DNA of 64,000 nt from Sinorhizobium fredii USDA 257 (lineage in GTDB: Bacteria; Pseudomonadota; Alphaproteobacteria; Rhizobiales; Rhizobiaceae): contig NC_018000.1 of the NCBI RefSeq assembly GCF_000265205.3, forward strand, positions 2,046,001 to 2,110,000, in the 5' to 3' direction. Shown here piece after piece: positions 8,098 through 16,517 of this stretch; the stretch's first letter is position 1, and each line of letters begins with the position of its first letter. The position numbers and the translations under genes were made by a program. Below the pieces are notes generated by a model. It ran no database searches. It was not told the DNA's origin and saw only the letters and a program-made list of their open reading frames with translations.

Positions 8098-8919
8098 TCA
8101 AGCCGCCCGCCGATTCTGCTCTTCAGCCGGCTGAAGATCGTGAAGATAGGCAACGGCACGCTGGGCATGCGCCGCGGCGTGGAAGATCGCCCGCTTGTCG
8201 CCCGATAGAACGGTCAGCCAGGACTGAAGGTAGGACGCGTGATCCGGCCGCGGCTCGAGTTCGGGCGCGATACCGAGATCGGCGCACAGGAAGCAACTGC
8301 CAAGCTCGGCAATGAGCTCCTCGCAGGCTCGCTCGCTCTTATCCTTGGCATAGCGGGAGAGATCACGGCCGACGCGGCTGGCTGGCGCCGTCCAGTGGGT
8401 GGCCTCATGGCTCAAGGTCGCATAATAGCTCGCCGCATCCCTGAAGCTCTCGAACGGCGGCATCTGGATGAGATCGGCGGCAGGCGCGAAAAAGGCCTGG
8501 TTTCCGCCATGGCGGATTACCGCGCCGGTGTTTCGGAAGAAGCGGTCCACATGCGCAATGCGCTCGACGGGATCCAGCACAGGATCTGGGCGATGATAGT
8601 ACAGGTCGGGCAACCCGTCGATCTGCTCGACGTTGAAGACGGTGTACGCCTTGAGGAACGGGATTTCCCGCTCGATCTCGCCGCCGTTGCAGTCTGTTTC
8701 TGACTTGGTGAAGCGGCTCGCGAAGACGATCGTGGCGCCGCTCTCGCCCTTGCGGACGGCCGATCCCAGTTCGAGCGCCTGCTTGAATGTCATCCACACC
8801 GGCGAGGAATAGCCACGCGCCACGCCCTCCGACCAAAGCAACAGCACATTCATGCCCGAATAGGGCTGGCCGTTATGGCGCAGCGGCCGCGTGATACGGC
8901 CGTTCGTATTTGAGGGCAT
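8098..8919 (-). pseudogene. ArdC-like antirestriction protein, N-terminus replaced by a repeat
   Basis: Matches the ArdC/DUF1738 family: the N-terminal ssDNA-binding part is present only from NTNGRITRPLRHNG onward, followed by GESGATIVFASRF, a zincin-like metallopeptidase part with HEATHW (HExxH) and the downstream EELIAELGSCFL glutamate. ArdC proteins protect incoming plasmid DNA from host restriction. The first 25-30 residues expected are missing. Just beyond codon 1 (8922) begins a 570-bp repeat also found at 15946, so a recombination removed the 5' end. The open frame runs on to 9012 using repeat DNA (…AWRTFNA). The shortened protein could still be made from the ATG at 8919. Confidence 0.8.
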
Positions 8920-9128
8920 CGCGTTGAAAGTACGCCAAGCAACACTAAGGGCGAACAAAGCAGGATTATGCGTATATTCCGGCCGCTCGGCGGAAGGCCC
9001 TCGTTGACGCACATGCGGATTTGATCAGGCGCGCTCGCGCATTTCGGGTTGCCTGGGCCTATCCATCAGATCCTTCACGTATCAACTTCATGGAATTATG
9101 GGAGTCCGAAGCCGACCTGGACCGCGGC

Positions 9129-9404
9129 CTAGTGGTTTATGCCGCCGACCCTCATAATTACACGCCCCTGACCGGCAATATCCTCGGCAATTCGGTGGAT
9201 AGGCTCGGCGTCGCTACGCTTAACCACATTGCCTTCGATTACAATGCTGCCGCCCAAAACACGGTACGATAAACTCGTCACGGCGAATGGCACTCCCGAT
9301 GCGATCGCGCAACGGACAGATGCAATGAGGGACGCCGAGCCGGAGCCTTGGCAATTCTGCCGGCGTAGATCATGTGTGACCAGGACGATGGCAACCTCCC
9401 TAAC
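9129..9404 (-). pseudogene. BON-domain-like protein, copy 1, start codon lost
   Basis: Same frame as the intact copy at 16135-16395. The C-terminal half (GGSIVIEGNVVKRSDAEPIH, then RIAEDIAGQGRVIMRV) fits a BON domain, a small fold that binds membranes or sugars in the periplasm. Where copy 2 has ATG after AGGGAGG, this copy has ATC, so only a TTG six bases further upstream could start it. Promoter and ribosome site are intact. The BON assignment is tentative. Confidence 0.45.
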
Positions 9405-9417
9405 CCTCAAATGCGCA

Positions 9418-9442
9418 AACGCTAAGTAACCAACGTTGTTCC
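9418..9442 (-). promoter_or_regulatory. EcfG-type promoter, BON copy 1
   Basis: On the minus strand GGAAC, 16 bases, CGTT: an exact match to the sigma-EcfG consensus, about 15-20 bp upstream of the start region of the BON-like frame. Confidence 0.65.
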
Positions 9443-9654
9443 AGGTGCCGACAATTCACACAAAGATCCGCGTACAGAGATCCGCTGCCTTAACTGACGT
9501 ATTGGGGTGGTCAGTCATCGAGGCGCGGAAGGCACAATAGGAATATGCGAATGCCACTTTCCGTGAGGATTGCGCTCATCTGCCCGTTTGCGGCGGTATG
9601 CCCGCGCTCTGTTAAGAGCGGTCGCACGCACGTAGGATGAGGGCGTCGACCTCT

Positions 9655-9866
9655 ATGGCAAGACATCGCCCAAAATGATTCTGGCGGACATCTTGCCGAT
9701 GGCAGTTCCGGGATCGATGCGGTCAAGAACATTCTTGCTCAATCTCCAGTGCCGGTGAACTTCATAAACGGCGTTTCCCGAGCGCCTGCTGACTGGTGCG
9801 AGACCGGAGCCGGCGTTCCTGGTGACGAAGCCGTTCAATGCGGGTGAAGATTCCGTTTATCGGCGT
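9655..9866 (+). pseudogene. PhyR-like receiver domain remnant
   Basis: Spread over shifted frames, the DNA encodes KMILADI, LADGSSGIDAVKNILAQSPV, then FPERLLTGARPEPAFLVTKPF. These are signature pieces of the receiver domain of PhyR, the anti-anti-sigma response regulator of the alphaproteobacterial general stress response. The N-terminal sigma-like domain is absent. Several frameshifts make it non-functional. A much shorter piece of the same sequence follows repeat copy 2. Confidence 0.6.
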
Positions 9867-9973
9867 GAGTTGGAGTCCGCCAAGCCGCCGTTCTGACATA
9901 TCACTGCGACGGCTCGAACTAATTCAACCGTTGTGAGTTTGTTGTATAGGCGCAAACTCCGGAGAAAACGCAT

Positions 9974-10180
9974 ATGGATTGGAATCGGGTCGAAGGCAAT
10001 TGGAAGCAATTCAAAGGTAAGATTAAGGAGCAGTGGGGTAAGCTCACTGACGACGATCTCGACCAAATCGCCGGTAAACGCGACCAGCTCGAAGGCAAAA
10101 TCCAAGAACGCTATGGTCTTGAGAAGGACCGCGCGAAGAGGGAGATTGACGACTGGTACAGCAAACAGGACGACTGGTAA
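9974..10180 (+). CDS. CsbD family stress protein, copy 1
   Basis: 68 residues, MDWNRVEGNWKQFKGKIKEQ…, with the repeated G-K-x-K-E-x-W/L-G-K pattern of CsbD (WGKLTDDDLDQIAGKRDQLEGK, IQERYGLEKDRA). CsbD-like proteins are small, very hydrophilic and strongly induced by general stress in many bacteria; their biochemical role is unknown. CCGGAGAAAACGCAT before the ATG supplies the ribosome site. A strong terminator follows at 10205. Upstream, CGAAC-N16-AGTT is at best a weak EcfG-like site. It is a distant paralogue of the CsbD at 38940. Confidence 0.9.
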   Translation: MDWNRVEGNWKQFKGKIKEQWGKLTDDDLDQIAGKRDQLEGKIQERYGLEKDRAKREIDDWYSKQDDW

Positions 10181-10204
10181 GGGTCCCGCTCTGGCATAAT
10201 CAAG

Positions 10205-10228
10205 ACCCCGCTGTCGGCGGGGTTTCTT
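10205..10228 (+). terminator. Rho-independent terminator of csbD copy 1
   Basis: ACCCCGC pairs with GCGGGGT around TGTCG, followed by TTTCTT, 25 bp after the csbD stop codon. Confidence 0.8.
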
Positions 10229-10338
10229 ATTCGCTCGGTTTGGGCTCTTCCACTGTTCCGTTTGTGCCTGATCGGCGCACACTGATGTTGCTCGCCATTA
10301 GTGGGTCTTGCCGAACTACTTGGTGTACAGAAACCTGC

Positions 10339-10680
10339 CTAGATGTGGAGCCTCAACAGGTTGTCGTCGGTGAGGCCTAGTCTGCTGATCGGCTTGGATT
10401 TTAAGCTGCCGTGGGGGCGATGCCAATTGTATCGGTAGAGCCAGATCGGTAGGTCGGCGGCCCGCTGCTCCGATGTTTTGTGGGCCTTGGCATAGGCCCA
10501 TTCGCGCAGAGCGGTCTGGACGACACGTTCGGCCTCGCCATTGGTCTTGGATGTGCTTGACGGCGAGCCGCCGCAGCGCCTTGGCGCAGCGATGGGAGCG
10601 CAAGCTTGTGCCATTGTCGTCATTACGCGATGGACCTTGACGCCATGGGCCGTGTGAAGCGCAAGGCATTGAAGAGAAAC
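10339..10680 (-). pseudogene. IS481 family transposase, 3' fragment
   Basis: The minus strand carries the C-terminal third of an IS481 transposase: GVKVHRVMT, a shifted DNGTSLRSH, then TNGEAERVVQTALREWAYA with the catalytic glutamate, and the family ending YNWHRPHGSLKS, PISRLGLTDDNLLRLH. At least two frameshifts and loss of the 5' two-thirds make it inactive. It abuts an IS5 fragment on the other strand. Confidence 0.8.
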
Positions 10681-10759
10681 CGGAGGCAGGAGCGCCGCGT
10701 TTCGTCGGGAAAGATTTCCGAAAGGATTGGGCGGCGGCGCTGGAGGTGTTTCGAGCCTC

Positions 10760-11022
10760 ATTGCAGCGCCGGCGACAAGGACAACCGGCAGGCGGCACGA
10801 AACGCGGCATCATCCCGGTCCTTCCGCACAAGGCCAATGAGAAACAAAAGCCGGGCTTCTTCGCCAAGGCCCTTTACATAGGACGCGCCCGCATCGAACA
10901 AGCCGTCGGCGAGCTCAAACGCTTCAAACGCGTCGCCCTACGATGCGAGAAGACGAAGCGAAATTTCGCTTCCATTTTCGCACTCACAGCAGGCTTCATC
11001 TTGGTCAAATCCGTCCACACCG
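10760..11022 (+). pseudogene. IS5 family transposase, 3' fragment
   Basis: The plus strand encodes the C-terminal part of an IS5-type transposase: KRGIIPVLPHKANEK, FFAKALYIGRARIEQAVGEL with the catalytic Glu, and the family ending CEKTKRNFA…KSVHTA. The normal stop after VHTA is missing, so the frame runs into the promoter of the PRC-barrel gene. The 5' part is out of frame or absent. Confidence 0.8.
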
Positions 11023-11042
11023 CCCAATTCACTGAGGTCGTT

Positions 11043-11068
11043 GGAACTTTCGATCGTTTCATGGCGTT
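11043..11068 (+). promoter_or_regulatory. EcfG-type promoter, PRC-barrel copy 1
   Basis: GGAAC, 17 bases, CGTT ends 35 bp before the PRC-barrel ATG. Exact consensus match. Confidence 0.7.
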
Positions 11069-11103
11069 TCCGGGTTCCTGAACATCCTCCAAGGGGTGGG
11101 ACC

Positions 11104-11499
11104 ATGCGACGTATTCTGATTGCTCTTGCAGCTACTACGATGATTGTTGGAGCGGCTGCCGCGCAGACGGCGGAAACCACGACCACCGAAACCTTCATCG
11201 CCGCCAAGCCGACCGACGTGCTGAGCTACAATCTCGTCAATCTCAACGTCACCAACAATGCCAACGAGTCGATCGGGGAGATCAAGGATCTGGTCCTCTC
11301 GGAAGGTCAGCTGGCCGGATATATCGTGTCGGTCGGAGGTGTCCTCGGGATGGGCGAGCGCTACGTTGTTGTCAGCCCGAAGGCTGTCAAAATCACCTAC
11401 GTCGAAAACGACAAGAAATGGACGGCTGTGATGGACGCGACCAAGGATCAGCTCAAGGCGGCCCCCGAGTTCAAATACGAAGGCCGCTGGAAACGCTAA
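11104..11499 (+). CDS. Exported PRC-barrel protein, copy 1
   Basis: 131 residues. An N-terminal signal peptide ([20 protein letters not shown], cleaved near AQTAET) precedes a PRC-barrel domain: [52 protein letters not shown]. Such periplasmic PRC-barrel proteins are common stress-induced genes in rhizobia; their ligand is unknown. The ATG follows AGGGGTGGGACC. An EcfG promoter lies upstream. A nearly identical copy sits at 19142, including about 60 bp of upstream DNA, so the unit was recently duplicated within the island. Confidence 0.9.
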   Translation: MRRILIALAATTMIVGAAAAQTAETTTTETFIAAKPTDVLSYNLVNLNVTNNANESIGEIKDLVLSEGQLAGYIVSVGGVLGMGERYVVVSPKAVKITYVENDKKWTAVMDATKDQLKAAPEFKYEGRWKR

Positions 11500-11562
11500 C
11501 TCCCGAAAGACGGCTACGCTGCTTTAGCATCGTTCCGTCATTCTCCTATAAGGACACGTTGA

Positions 11563-11919
11563 ATGGCCCAGACTCTTAACCCCGCCGCACCTGGTGTCGG
11601 TGATACACAGGAGGCACTAGAAAAACAGATCGCGACGCTTCGCAATGAAGTGACAAAGATCAACAAGATCCTTGCGGAACGAACTGTCGGCGTTTTTGAT
11701 CAAGCGCGCGAGCGGGCATCCGATCTTTACAATGACGCGTCGAACACGGCCGCGCGCGCAGCGAAGCAACTAGGCACGCAGGTCCAAGCGGTATCAGAGG
11801 TCGCTCGAAAGAACCCGGGCGCCACAGCGACTGTGCTTGGCGGGGTCGGCATTGTCAGTTTTCTGCTGGGCGTGGCTGTCGGGCTGACTTTGGCGGATAC
11901 GCGCCGCCGTTGGTATTGA
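11563..11919 (+). CDS. DUF883/ElaB-like membrane-anchored protein
   Basis: 118 residues. The first part is a long amphipathic helix (LEKQIATLRNEVTKINKILA…FDQARERASDLYNDASNTAARAAKQ). A C-terminal hydrophobic segment with glycines follows (TATVLGGVGIVSFLLGVAVG) and then TRRRWY. This is the layout of ElaB/YqjD-type inner-membrane tail-anchored proteins, which bind ribosomes in E. coli during stress; whether this one does is unknown. It follows the PRC-barrel gene by 63 bp on the same strand with no terminator seen, so both may share the EcfG promoter. Confidence 0.82.
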   Translation: MAQTLNPAAPGVGDTQEALEKQIATLRNEVTKINKILAERTVGVFDQARERASDLYNDASNTAARAAKQLGTQVQAVSEVARKNPGATATVLGGVGIVSFLLGVAVGLTLADTRRRWY

Positions 11920-11992
11920 TTCACACTGTTCAAAACTAGGACCGGATAGTCCCAGTTTCTTCCACTTACAAGAAGGCAAGATTGCTCTCCTC

Positions 11993-12142
11993 ATGCAGCA
12001 AAACAATACCTTGTACCTGATCATTGGCGGCTTCGTTGTCGCCGTCATAGTCCTGGGCGTCTACCTCTATCGCGAGGAAACGAAGCCGGCCGGCGTTGAA
12101 CTCCGGCTCGACCAGAATGGCGTTTCGGTCCAGGAAAACTGA
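11993..12142 (+). CDS. Small single-pass membrane protein, 49 aa
   Basis: MQQNNTLYLIIGGFVVAVIV… has one transmembrane helix (residues about 7-25), then a short cytoplasmic or periplasmic tail with YREETKPAGVELRL and the ending GVSVQEN. Similar small proteins occur in rhizobia beside stress genes; no function is assigned. The start codon is at 11993, 11 bp after the CTCTCCTC region; no strong purine-rich ribosome site is seen except AGAAGGCAAG further upstream. It lies 73 bp after the DUF883 gene on the same strand and may be the third gene of that unit. Confidence 0.7.
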   Translation: MQQNNTLYLIIGGFVVAVIVLGVYLYREETKPAGVELRLDQNGVSVQEN

Positions 12143-12325
12143 GTGCTGAGCGGATCTGTCAAGCTCCGGGATCGACCGGGAGCGGAGGCCGTCAACCCCA
12201 TCAGGTCAGCTTCAGGGACATCTGTTGAGCGCCCCGATTTCTGCCGATGCGATCGAAGATTTCGTTCGTCAATCATCAATGGAAACTCAATAGACGACGC
12301 TCCGCCGCTTTACGCAGAGCGTCGG

Positions 12326-12699
12326 CTAAACGACCGTTGAGGAGTTGGAGATCGCGGTAATCAACTGCGCTATGGCGAACGGCTTCTCAAGCACGATACT
12401 GTTTGGAACGCCCTTCGACGGCCAGTCAACCGCGCCGTGTCCACTGATGTAGACGACAGCTACCTCCGGGTCGATCTCCCGGGCAGTGCGCGCTACCTCC
12501 CAACCGTCGACGGCCCTATCCGAGAGCATGATGTCAGTGACCACACCCTTGGCTGCGCCTTCTGCGCTCCTGAGGTACTCCATGGCCTCGTTCCGCTGGA
12601 GAAGGCGATGACATTGAAGCCTGCCTCGGTCAGCGCTTCTTCAAAGTCGAAGAGTAACAGCCCTTCGTCTTCCACAAGCATAATCGTAACCGGTTCCAT
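12326..12699 (-). pseudogene. Single-domain response regulator, frameshifted
   Basis: From the ATG at 12699 frame 1 gives MEPVTIMLVEDEGLLLFDFE with the acidic pocket (EDE) and runs to FNVIAFSS. The next frame continues NEAMEYLRSAEG, VVTDIMLSDRAVDGWEVAR (phospho-acceptor Asp in VVTDI) and VVYISGH…VLEKPF with the conserved Lys. One base inserted or lost near 12600 explains the break. It lacks an output domain, like the other CheY-like proteins of this island that pair with HWE kinases. Confidence 0.75.
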
Positions 12700-13002
12700 G
12701 GCCTTCGACCGTTGCAAGCCCATCCCAATGGCGGGAAACGCAGGCGAAGAGCAACCGTTCCAATGCAACTGAGTCTCCTTTGGACGTTCAATAGGTGACC
12801 GTCAACCGCGTCGCTGTAAGTGCCGGCCGGCGAAGTCGCCACCTCGTTTCGTGTCCATGTCCATCCGACCCCTTTGGTGTCTCTTATGTCGGCGTCGTCA
12901 CCGGGACAAGTAGACGATCGATCACCACGTCGCTGCGTTCGTGAGCTTGATTGTGTCAAGGAGAACGAACTCACGTCAGCGGTATCATGCGTAGCTCAAA
13001 AT
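12700..13002. other. Gene-free stretch
   Basis: About 300 bp between the broken response regulator and the promoter at 13003. I see no gene, repeat or clear hairpin in it. Confidence 0.5.
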
Positions 13003-13027
13003 GGAACAAAACCGGGTGCCAAACGTT
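13003..13027 (+). promoter_or_regulatory. EcfG-type promoter, membrane micropeptide 1
   Basis: GGAAC, 16 bases, CGTT, 61 bp upstream of the 27-aa peptide start. Exact consensus. Confidence 0.7.
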
Positions 13028-13088
13028 GTCCAAGGTTGGAGTACAATCACGAGAAAAGCACCGTTCTAGGTACTCCTAGGAGACGTCT

Positions 13089-13172
13089 ATGGATATTACC
13101 ACGCTTCTCATCATAGTTCTGATAGTTATTCTGCTAGGCGGCGGCTTCTACGGACGAGGACGCTGGTATTAA
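13089..13172 (+). CDS. Membrane micropeptide 1 (GGG-aromatic-GRGRWY tail), 27 aa
   Basis: The frame encodes MDITTLLIIVLIVILLGGGF followed by YGRGRWY: an almost complete transmembrane helix and a glycine/arginine/aromatic tail. It is too short for normal gene calling. Support comes from an exact EcfG promoter, a ribosome site (CTAGGAGACGTCT) 8 bases before the ATG, and two paralogues at 18426 and 37109 with the same tail. The fold is presumably a single inner-membrane helix with a charged end. I cannot name a family or function; a role in the envelope stress response is inferred from promoter and context. Confidence 0.75.
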   Translation: MDITTLLIIVLIVILLGGGFYGRGRWY

Positions 13173-13332
13173 AACCACGCCAGGATACTTTACTTGTCCA
13201 CGGAGAAATTTTGGGATTCCGTCAAGCTGCGGTACCACACTGTAGTACAAAACAGCGCTGCAACGGGTCGCCCCATTAATTGAGGTCCACTTTATCCTGC
13301 GTCTTGGACGCGAGAGAAGAGTTCAAGAGATA

Positions 13333-14409
13333 TCAGATTTGCTCAGTGGGGTGCCTGCGTTCCTCGACTTCAGCGGTGGTCCACTCAAGGAACAGGCTGT
13401 AGGCGACCGCCAACAGCGTTGGCCCAAGGAATACCCCGATGAAGCCAAAGGCGACGACGCCACCAAGGAACCCGAAAAGGCCGAGCAACACGGGCAGGCT
13501 GTTGGTCTTGCCGAGGACGTAGGGTCTGAGGACGTTGTCGATGCTGCTGACGAGAAGCAGACCCCATGCTGCGACGAACAGGCCCCACCAAACGGCTCCC
13601 TGGACAAAAAACCATAGCGCCACCGCGCCCCACACAAGCGGGGGGCCTATCGCCACGAACGACAGGACAAACGTAAGGAAACCAAGCAATAGCGCCTGAG
13701 GCACACCGGCGATCCAGAAACCAATGCCGGCCAGGACGGCCTGGGCGAGGGCCGTGCCGATCAAACCGTAAATGACGCCTTTGACGGTCCCGCCGACGAC
13801 CGTGAGCAGTTTTCGAGACCGGAGGCCGGCGAACCTTTCGCCAACTTCGCGCACGTAGGCTGCAATCCGCCGACCGTGAAGGAAGAAGAAAAAGGCGATG
13901 AATACGCTCATCCCGAGTTCTAAGAGCCCGGCGCCGAGTACCGCTCCGCTGGCTACTGCCAAGTTTGTGGCGGGGCCGATCAGCTTCTTGAGCTCAATGA
14001 TGAACGCGGGCGCATTGTGGGCCAAGCTCTCCCAATAGGCAGCCACGTTTTCGCCAATGACCGGCAGTCCTGCGACCCAAAGCGGTGGCGCCGGGGGCCC
14101 CTGCTCGAGAATCTGGTTCACCGCCGTGAGCAGGTTGCTTACGCTGTCGGTCAATGACGGCACCATCACGGCGAACGGTGCGACGAGAACGAGGGCAACC
14201 AGCAACGTCATCACGGCGGCCGCCAGGCTTTTATTGCCACCGACTGCCCGCTCGCACCTCTGGTAGACCGGCCATGTTGAGAAACATATGACCGCCGCCC
14301 ACAGGATGGCTGAGAGGAAAGGCTGGAGGACGAGAGCGCAACCGAGCGCAAGTAGAAGAAGGGCGCCGACCCCGAGAATTTGTTCGATTGGCTTACCAAG
14401 GAATATCAT
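13333..14409 (-). CDS. AI-2E family transporter (YdiK/TqsA-like)
   Basis: 358 residues with about eight membrane segments in the AI-2E arrangement: paired N-terminal helices (ILGVGALLLLALGCALVLQP), a central soluble part (PVIGENVAAYWESLAHNAP), then a C-terminal block of glycine-rich helices (GTVKGVIYGLIGTALAQAVL, FVAIGPPLVWGAVALWFF, FGFIGVFLGPTLLA). The family includes exporters of AI-2 and Na+/H+ antiporters; substrate here unknown. The ATG at 14409 is preferred to TTG at 14415. A near-consensus EcfG site (TGAAC) lies about 100 bp upstream. Confidence 0.87.
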   Translation of the reverse strand: MIFLGKPIEQILGVGALLLLALGCALVLQPFLSAILWAAVICFSTWPVYQRCERAVGGNKSLAAAVMTLLVALVLVAPFAVMVPSLTDSVSNLLTAVNQILEQGPPAPPLWVAGLPVIGENVAAYWESLAHNAPAFIIELKKLIGPATNLAVASGAVLGAGLLELGMSVFIAFFFFLHGRRIAAYVREVGERFAGLRSRKLLTVVGGTVKGVIYGLIGTALAQAVLAGIGFWIAGVPQALLLGFLTFVLSFVAIGPPLVWGAVALWFFVQGAVWWGLFVAAWGLLLVSSIDNVLRPYVLGKTNSLPVLLGLFGFLGGVVAFGFIGVFLGPTLLAVAYSLFLEWTTAEVEERRHPTEQI

Positions 14410-14510
14410 GACCAATCAGTCTTGCTGCGGCCTAGCCTCTGCCCGCGCATAGTCCATACTCGGGATGGCCGTCTCCAGTTCACTCAGTCGGTAGCTTAAA
14501 ACTAAGCAAC

Positions 14511-14535
14511 AACGAAGCCGCCGACAAGGTGTTCA
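14511..14535 (-). promoter_or_regulatory. Near-consensus EcfG promoter, AI-2E transporter
   Basis: On the minus strand TGAAC, 16 bases, CGTT: one mismatch in the -35 box. It lies 102 bp upstream of the transporter start. Confidence 0.4.
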
Positions 14536-14949
14536 AACGAATGAGGCTCCGCATTGCGGCACCTCGGGCCTACGCGCGGGAGTTGGCGGTGCATTGCGAC
14601 AAATTTGCTGCCACGCACCGGTTGTTTCTGCCCGACGTTCAATTGGATCCCGAATGCTGCAGGGGCGACGCACCGTCATCGGAAGCACAGCGACGCCAGC
14701 CGATCAGCTAGTACTCCAGCCATTCATGACTGATACAGACAAGCGACATGTCCACGTTGCTAGAGAAGCGGGTCTTCTCCTGCAGAAATAGAAGCTCTGC
14801 TTGTGCTAGTCCCTGGCGGACAGCACTCTCAGCCAGCCGCAAAGCTTTCGCCCTATCCTCCTAGAGCTGGACGTGACTTGCGCGCGGCTGCGTCACGTCG
14901 GAGACTTTGCCTGTCTGCCCATGTCCCGTTGCTGGAAAGAAGAAATCTC
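14536..14949. other. Gene-free stretch before the CorA gene
   Basis: About 410 bp with no frame that resembles a known protein and no EcfG-like site on the plus strand. The promoter of the CorA gene must lie here but I cannot place it. Confidence 0.45.
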
Positions 14950-15915
14950 ATGCCTGTAGTCGCCTCGTTCATATACCGAGACGGAAAGCGCGCCGAAGAA
15001 CTGCCGCTCTCCCCCATGCCGATTTCCTTCAAAGAGGGTGAATTCGCATGGATCGGCTTGCATGCGCCGACGGCCGAGGAGATGGCGGCCCTTCAAGAGG
15101 CCTTCGGGCTTCATCAGCTTGCCGTCGAGGATGCGCTCAATTCGCAGCAGATAGCAAAGGTGGACATTTACGGCGAACAGTTGTTCGTGGTCGCCAAAAC
15201 CGCGCACCTCGAAGGCGACAAGATCCTCTACGGCGAGACGTCGCTGTTTGTCGGGCGGCACCATATCATCTCTGTCCGGCAGGGCTCTGCACGTGCGCAT
15301 ACGGAGCTTCGCTCGCAACTGGAGGCCTCTCCCCAATTGTTGCAGAGGGGGCCGGACTACGTGCTGCATGCGATCATCGATTTCATCGTCGATGGCTATC
15401 TCCCGGTCGTTCAGACGATCGAGGACAAAGTGCTGGCGATGGAAAAGCACATGCTGGTGGCGTTTCTCGGGCGCGAGGAGATCCGCCGAATTTTCCGTCT
15501 GCGCCGACAGGTCATCCTGTTCCAACGGATTCTTGGTCCGATGTCGGAGGTCGTCGGCAAACTGGTGCACCTAGATTTGCCGTGCATTGATGAGCACGCA
15601 AGACCTTATTTCCGCGATGTGCACGACCACGTCAGGCGCGTTGACGCTATGGTCAGCGGTCTGCGTGAGGTCATCACCTCGGTTTTTGAGGCCAGCAACC
15701 TGCTGGAGCAGCAGCGGCAGGGGACAATCACCAGACAATTGGCAGCCTGGGCTGCCATCCTCGCCGTTCCGACGGCAATCGCAGGAATCTACGGGATGAA
15801 CTTCCGAAACATGCCGGAATTGGACACGCGGTACGGTTATTTCGCGGTGCTTGCAACGATCGCTGCGCTTTGCTCTTTCCTCTTCTACCGGTTCAAAAAA
15901 GCTGGCTGGATCTGA
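14950..15915 (+). CDS. CorA family divalent metal transporter (ZntB/CorA-like)
   Basis: 321 residues. A large cytoplasmic funnel (residues 1-255, with EFAWIGLHAPTAEEMAALQE and the long stalk helix around DYVLHAIIDFIVDGYLPVVQ) leads to two C-terminal membrane helices. The first ends in the selectivity signature YGMNFRNMPEL (GMN). The ending FLFYRFKKAGWI is typical of bacterial CorA. The ATG at 14950 was chosen because family members start MPVVASFIY-like; the longer frame from 14803 adds an unlikely Arg/Ala-rich leader. It would move Mg2+, Zn2+ or Co2+ across the inner membrane. Confidence 0.9.
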   Translation: MPVVASFIYRDGKRAEELPLSPMPISFKEGEFAWIGLHAPTAEEMAALQEAFGLHQLAVEDALNSQQIAKVDIYGEQLFVVAKTAHLEGDKILYGETSLFVGRHHIISVRQGSARAHTELRSQLEASPQLLQRGPDYVLHAIIDFIVDGYLPVVQTIEDKVLAMEKHMLVAFLGREEIRRIFRLRRQVILFQRILGPMSEVVGKLVHLDLPCIDEHARPYFRDVHDHVRRVDAMVSGLREVITSVFEASNLLEQQRQGTITRQLAAWAAILAVPTAIAGIYGMNFRNMPELDTRYGYFAVLATIAALCSFLFYRFKKAGWI

Positions 15916-16134
15916 CCCTCACTTTTTGCATGCGCACCTTGAGGACGTTGAAAGTACACCACACAATGTTAAGGGCGAACAATGCAGGATTATGCATATA
16001 TTCCGGCCGCTCGGCTGAAGGCCCTCGTTGAAGCCATGCGGATTTGATCAGGCGCGCTCGCGCATTTGGCTGCCTGTGCCATCAGAGCCTTCACAGATCA
16101 ATGTAACTATGGGAGTCCGAAGCCTGGACCGCGC

Positions 16135-16395
16135 CTAGTGGTTTATGCCGCCGACCCTCATAATTACGCGCCCCGGACCGGCAATGTCCTGGGCAATTCG
16201 GTGGATCAGCGCGGCGTAGCTACGCTTAACCACATTGCCTTCAATTACAATGCTGTCGCCCAAAACACGGTACGATAAATTCGTCACGGCGAATGGCAGT
16301 TCCGATGCGATCGCGCAACGGACAGATGCAATGAGAGACGCCGAATCGGAACCTTGGCAATTCTGCCGGCTTGGATCATGTGTGACCAGGACCAT
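16135..16395 (-). CDS. BON-domain-like small protein, copy 2 (intact)
   Basis: 86 residues from an ATG at 16395 with AGGGAGG 6 bases upstream. The sequence MVLVTHDPSRQNCQ… leads to SLIASVRCAIASELPFAVTN and DSIVIEGNVVKRS, then RIAQDIAGPGRVIMRVGGIN. The pattern of an alpha-beta-beta-alpha unit with V-x-I-x-G and a final R-V-I-x-R-V strand suggests a single BON domain without a signal peptide. This is a pattern-based guess with modest certainty. An exact EcfG promoter lies 30 bp upstream. The copy at 9129 differs at about 15 residues and lost its start codon. Confidence 0.55.
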   Translation of the reverse strand: MVLVTHDPSRQNCQGSDSASLIASVRCAIASELPFAVTNLSYRVLGDSIVIEGNVVKRSYAALIHRIAQDIAGPGRVIMRVGGINH

Positions 16396-16424
16396 TGGCA
16401 ACCTCCCTAATCTTCAAATTAGCA

Positions 16425-16449
16425 AACGCTAAGTAACCAACGTTGTTCC
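16425..16449 (-). promoter_or_regulatory. EcfG-type promoter, BON copy 2
   Basis: On the minus strand GGAAC, 16 bases, CGTT, 30 bp upstream of the BON-like ATG. The same site is kept in copy 1. Confidence 0.7.
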
Positions 16450-16517
16450 AGGTGCCGACAATTCAAAGATCCTCGTACAGAGATCCGCTGCCTTGTGTCG
16501 TTGTAAAAGAGTAAATG

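Larger units (their letters stand above)
8922..9491. repeat. BON-cassette direct repeat, copy 1
   Basis: About 570 bp repeated at 15946-16494 in direct orientation, 7 kb away, with high identity and a few indels. The repeat starts CGTTGAAAGTAC in both copies and ends at GATCCGCTGCCTT. It holds a BON-like reading frame and its EcfG-type promoter. Both copies are followed by fragments of a PhyR-like receiver. The left edge cuts ardC. Confidence 0.85.
15946..16494. repeat. BON-cassette direct repeat, copy 2
   Basis: Partner of 8922-9491, about 549 bp. It lies 30 bp after the CorA stop. This copy keeps an ATG and ribosome site for the BON-like frame. Confidence 0.85.

Noticed and set aside
9021..9272. 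Plus-strand frame (…VVYAADPHNYTPLTGNILG) in BON repeat copy 1, with a counterpart at 16066
   Set aside because: It is antisense to the BON-like frame, which has a promoter, ribosome site and better pattern conservation. The plus frame lacks these.
9934..9960. EcfG promoter for csbD copy 1 (CGAAC-N16-AGTT)
   Set aside because: Both boxes have a mismatch, so I did not list it as a promoter.
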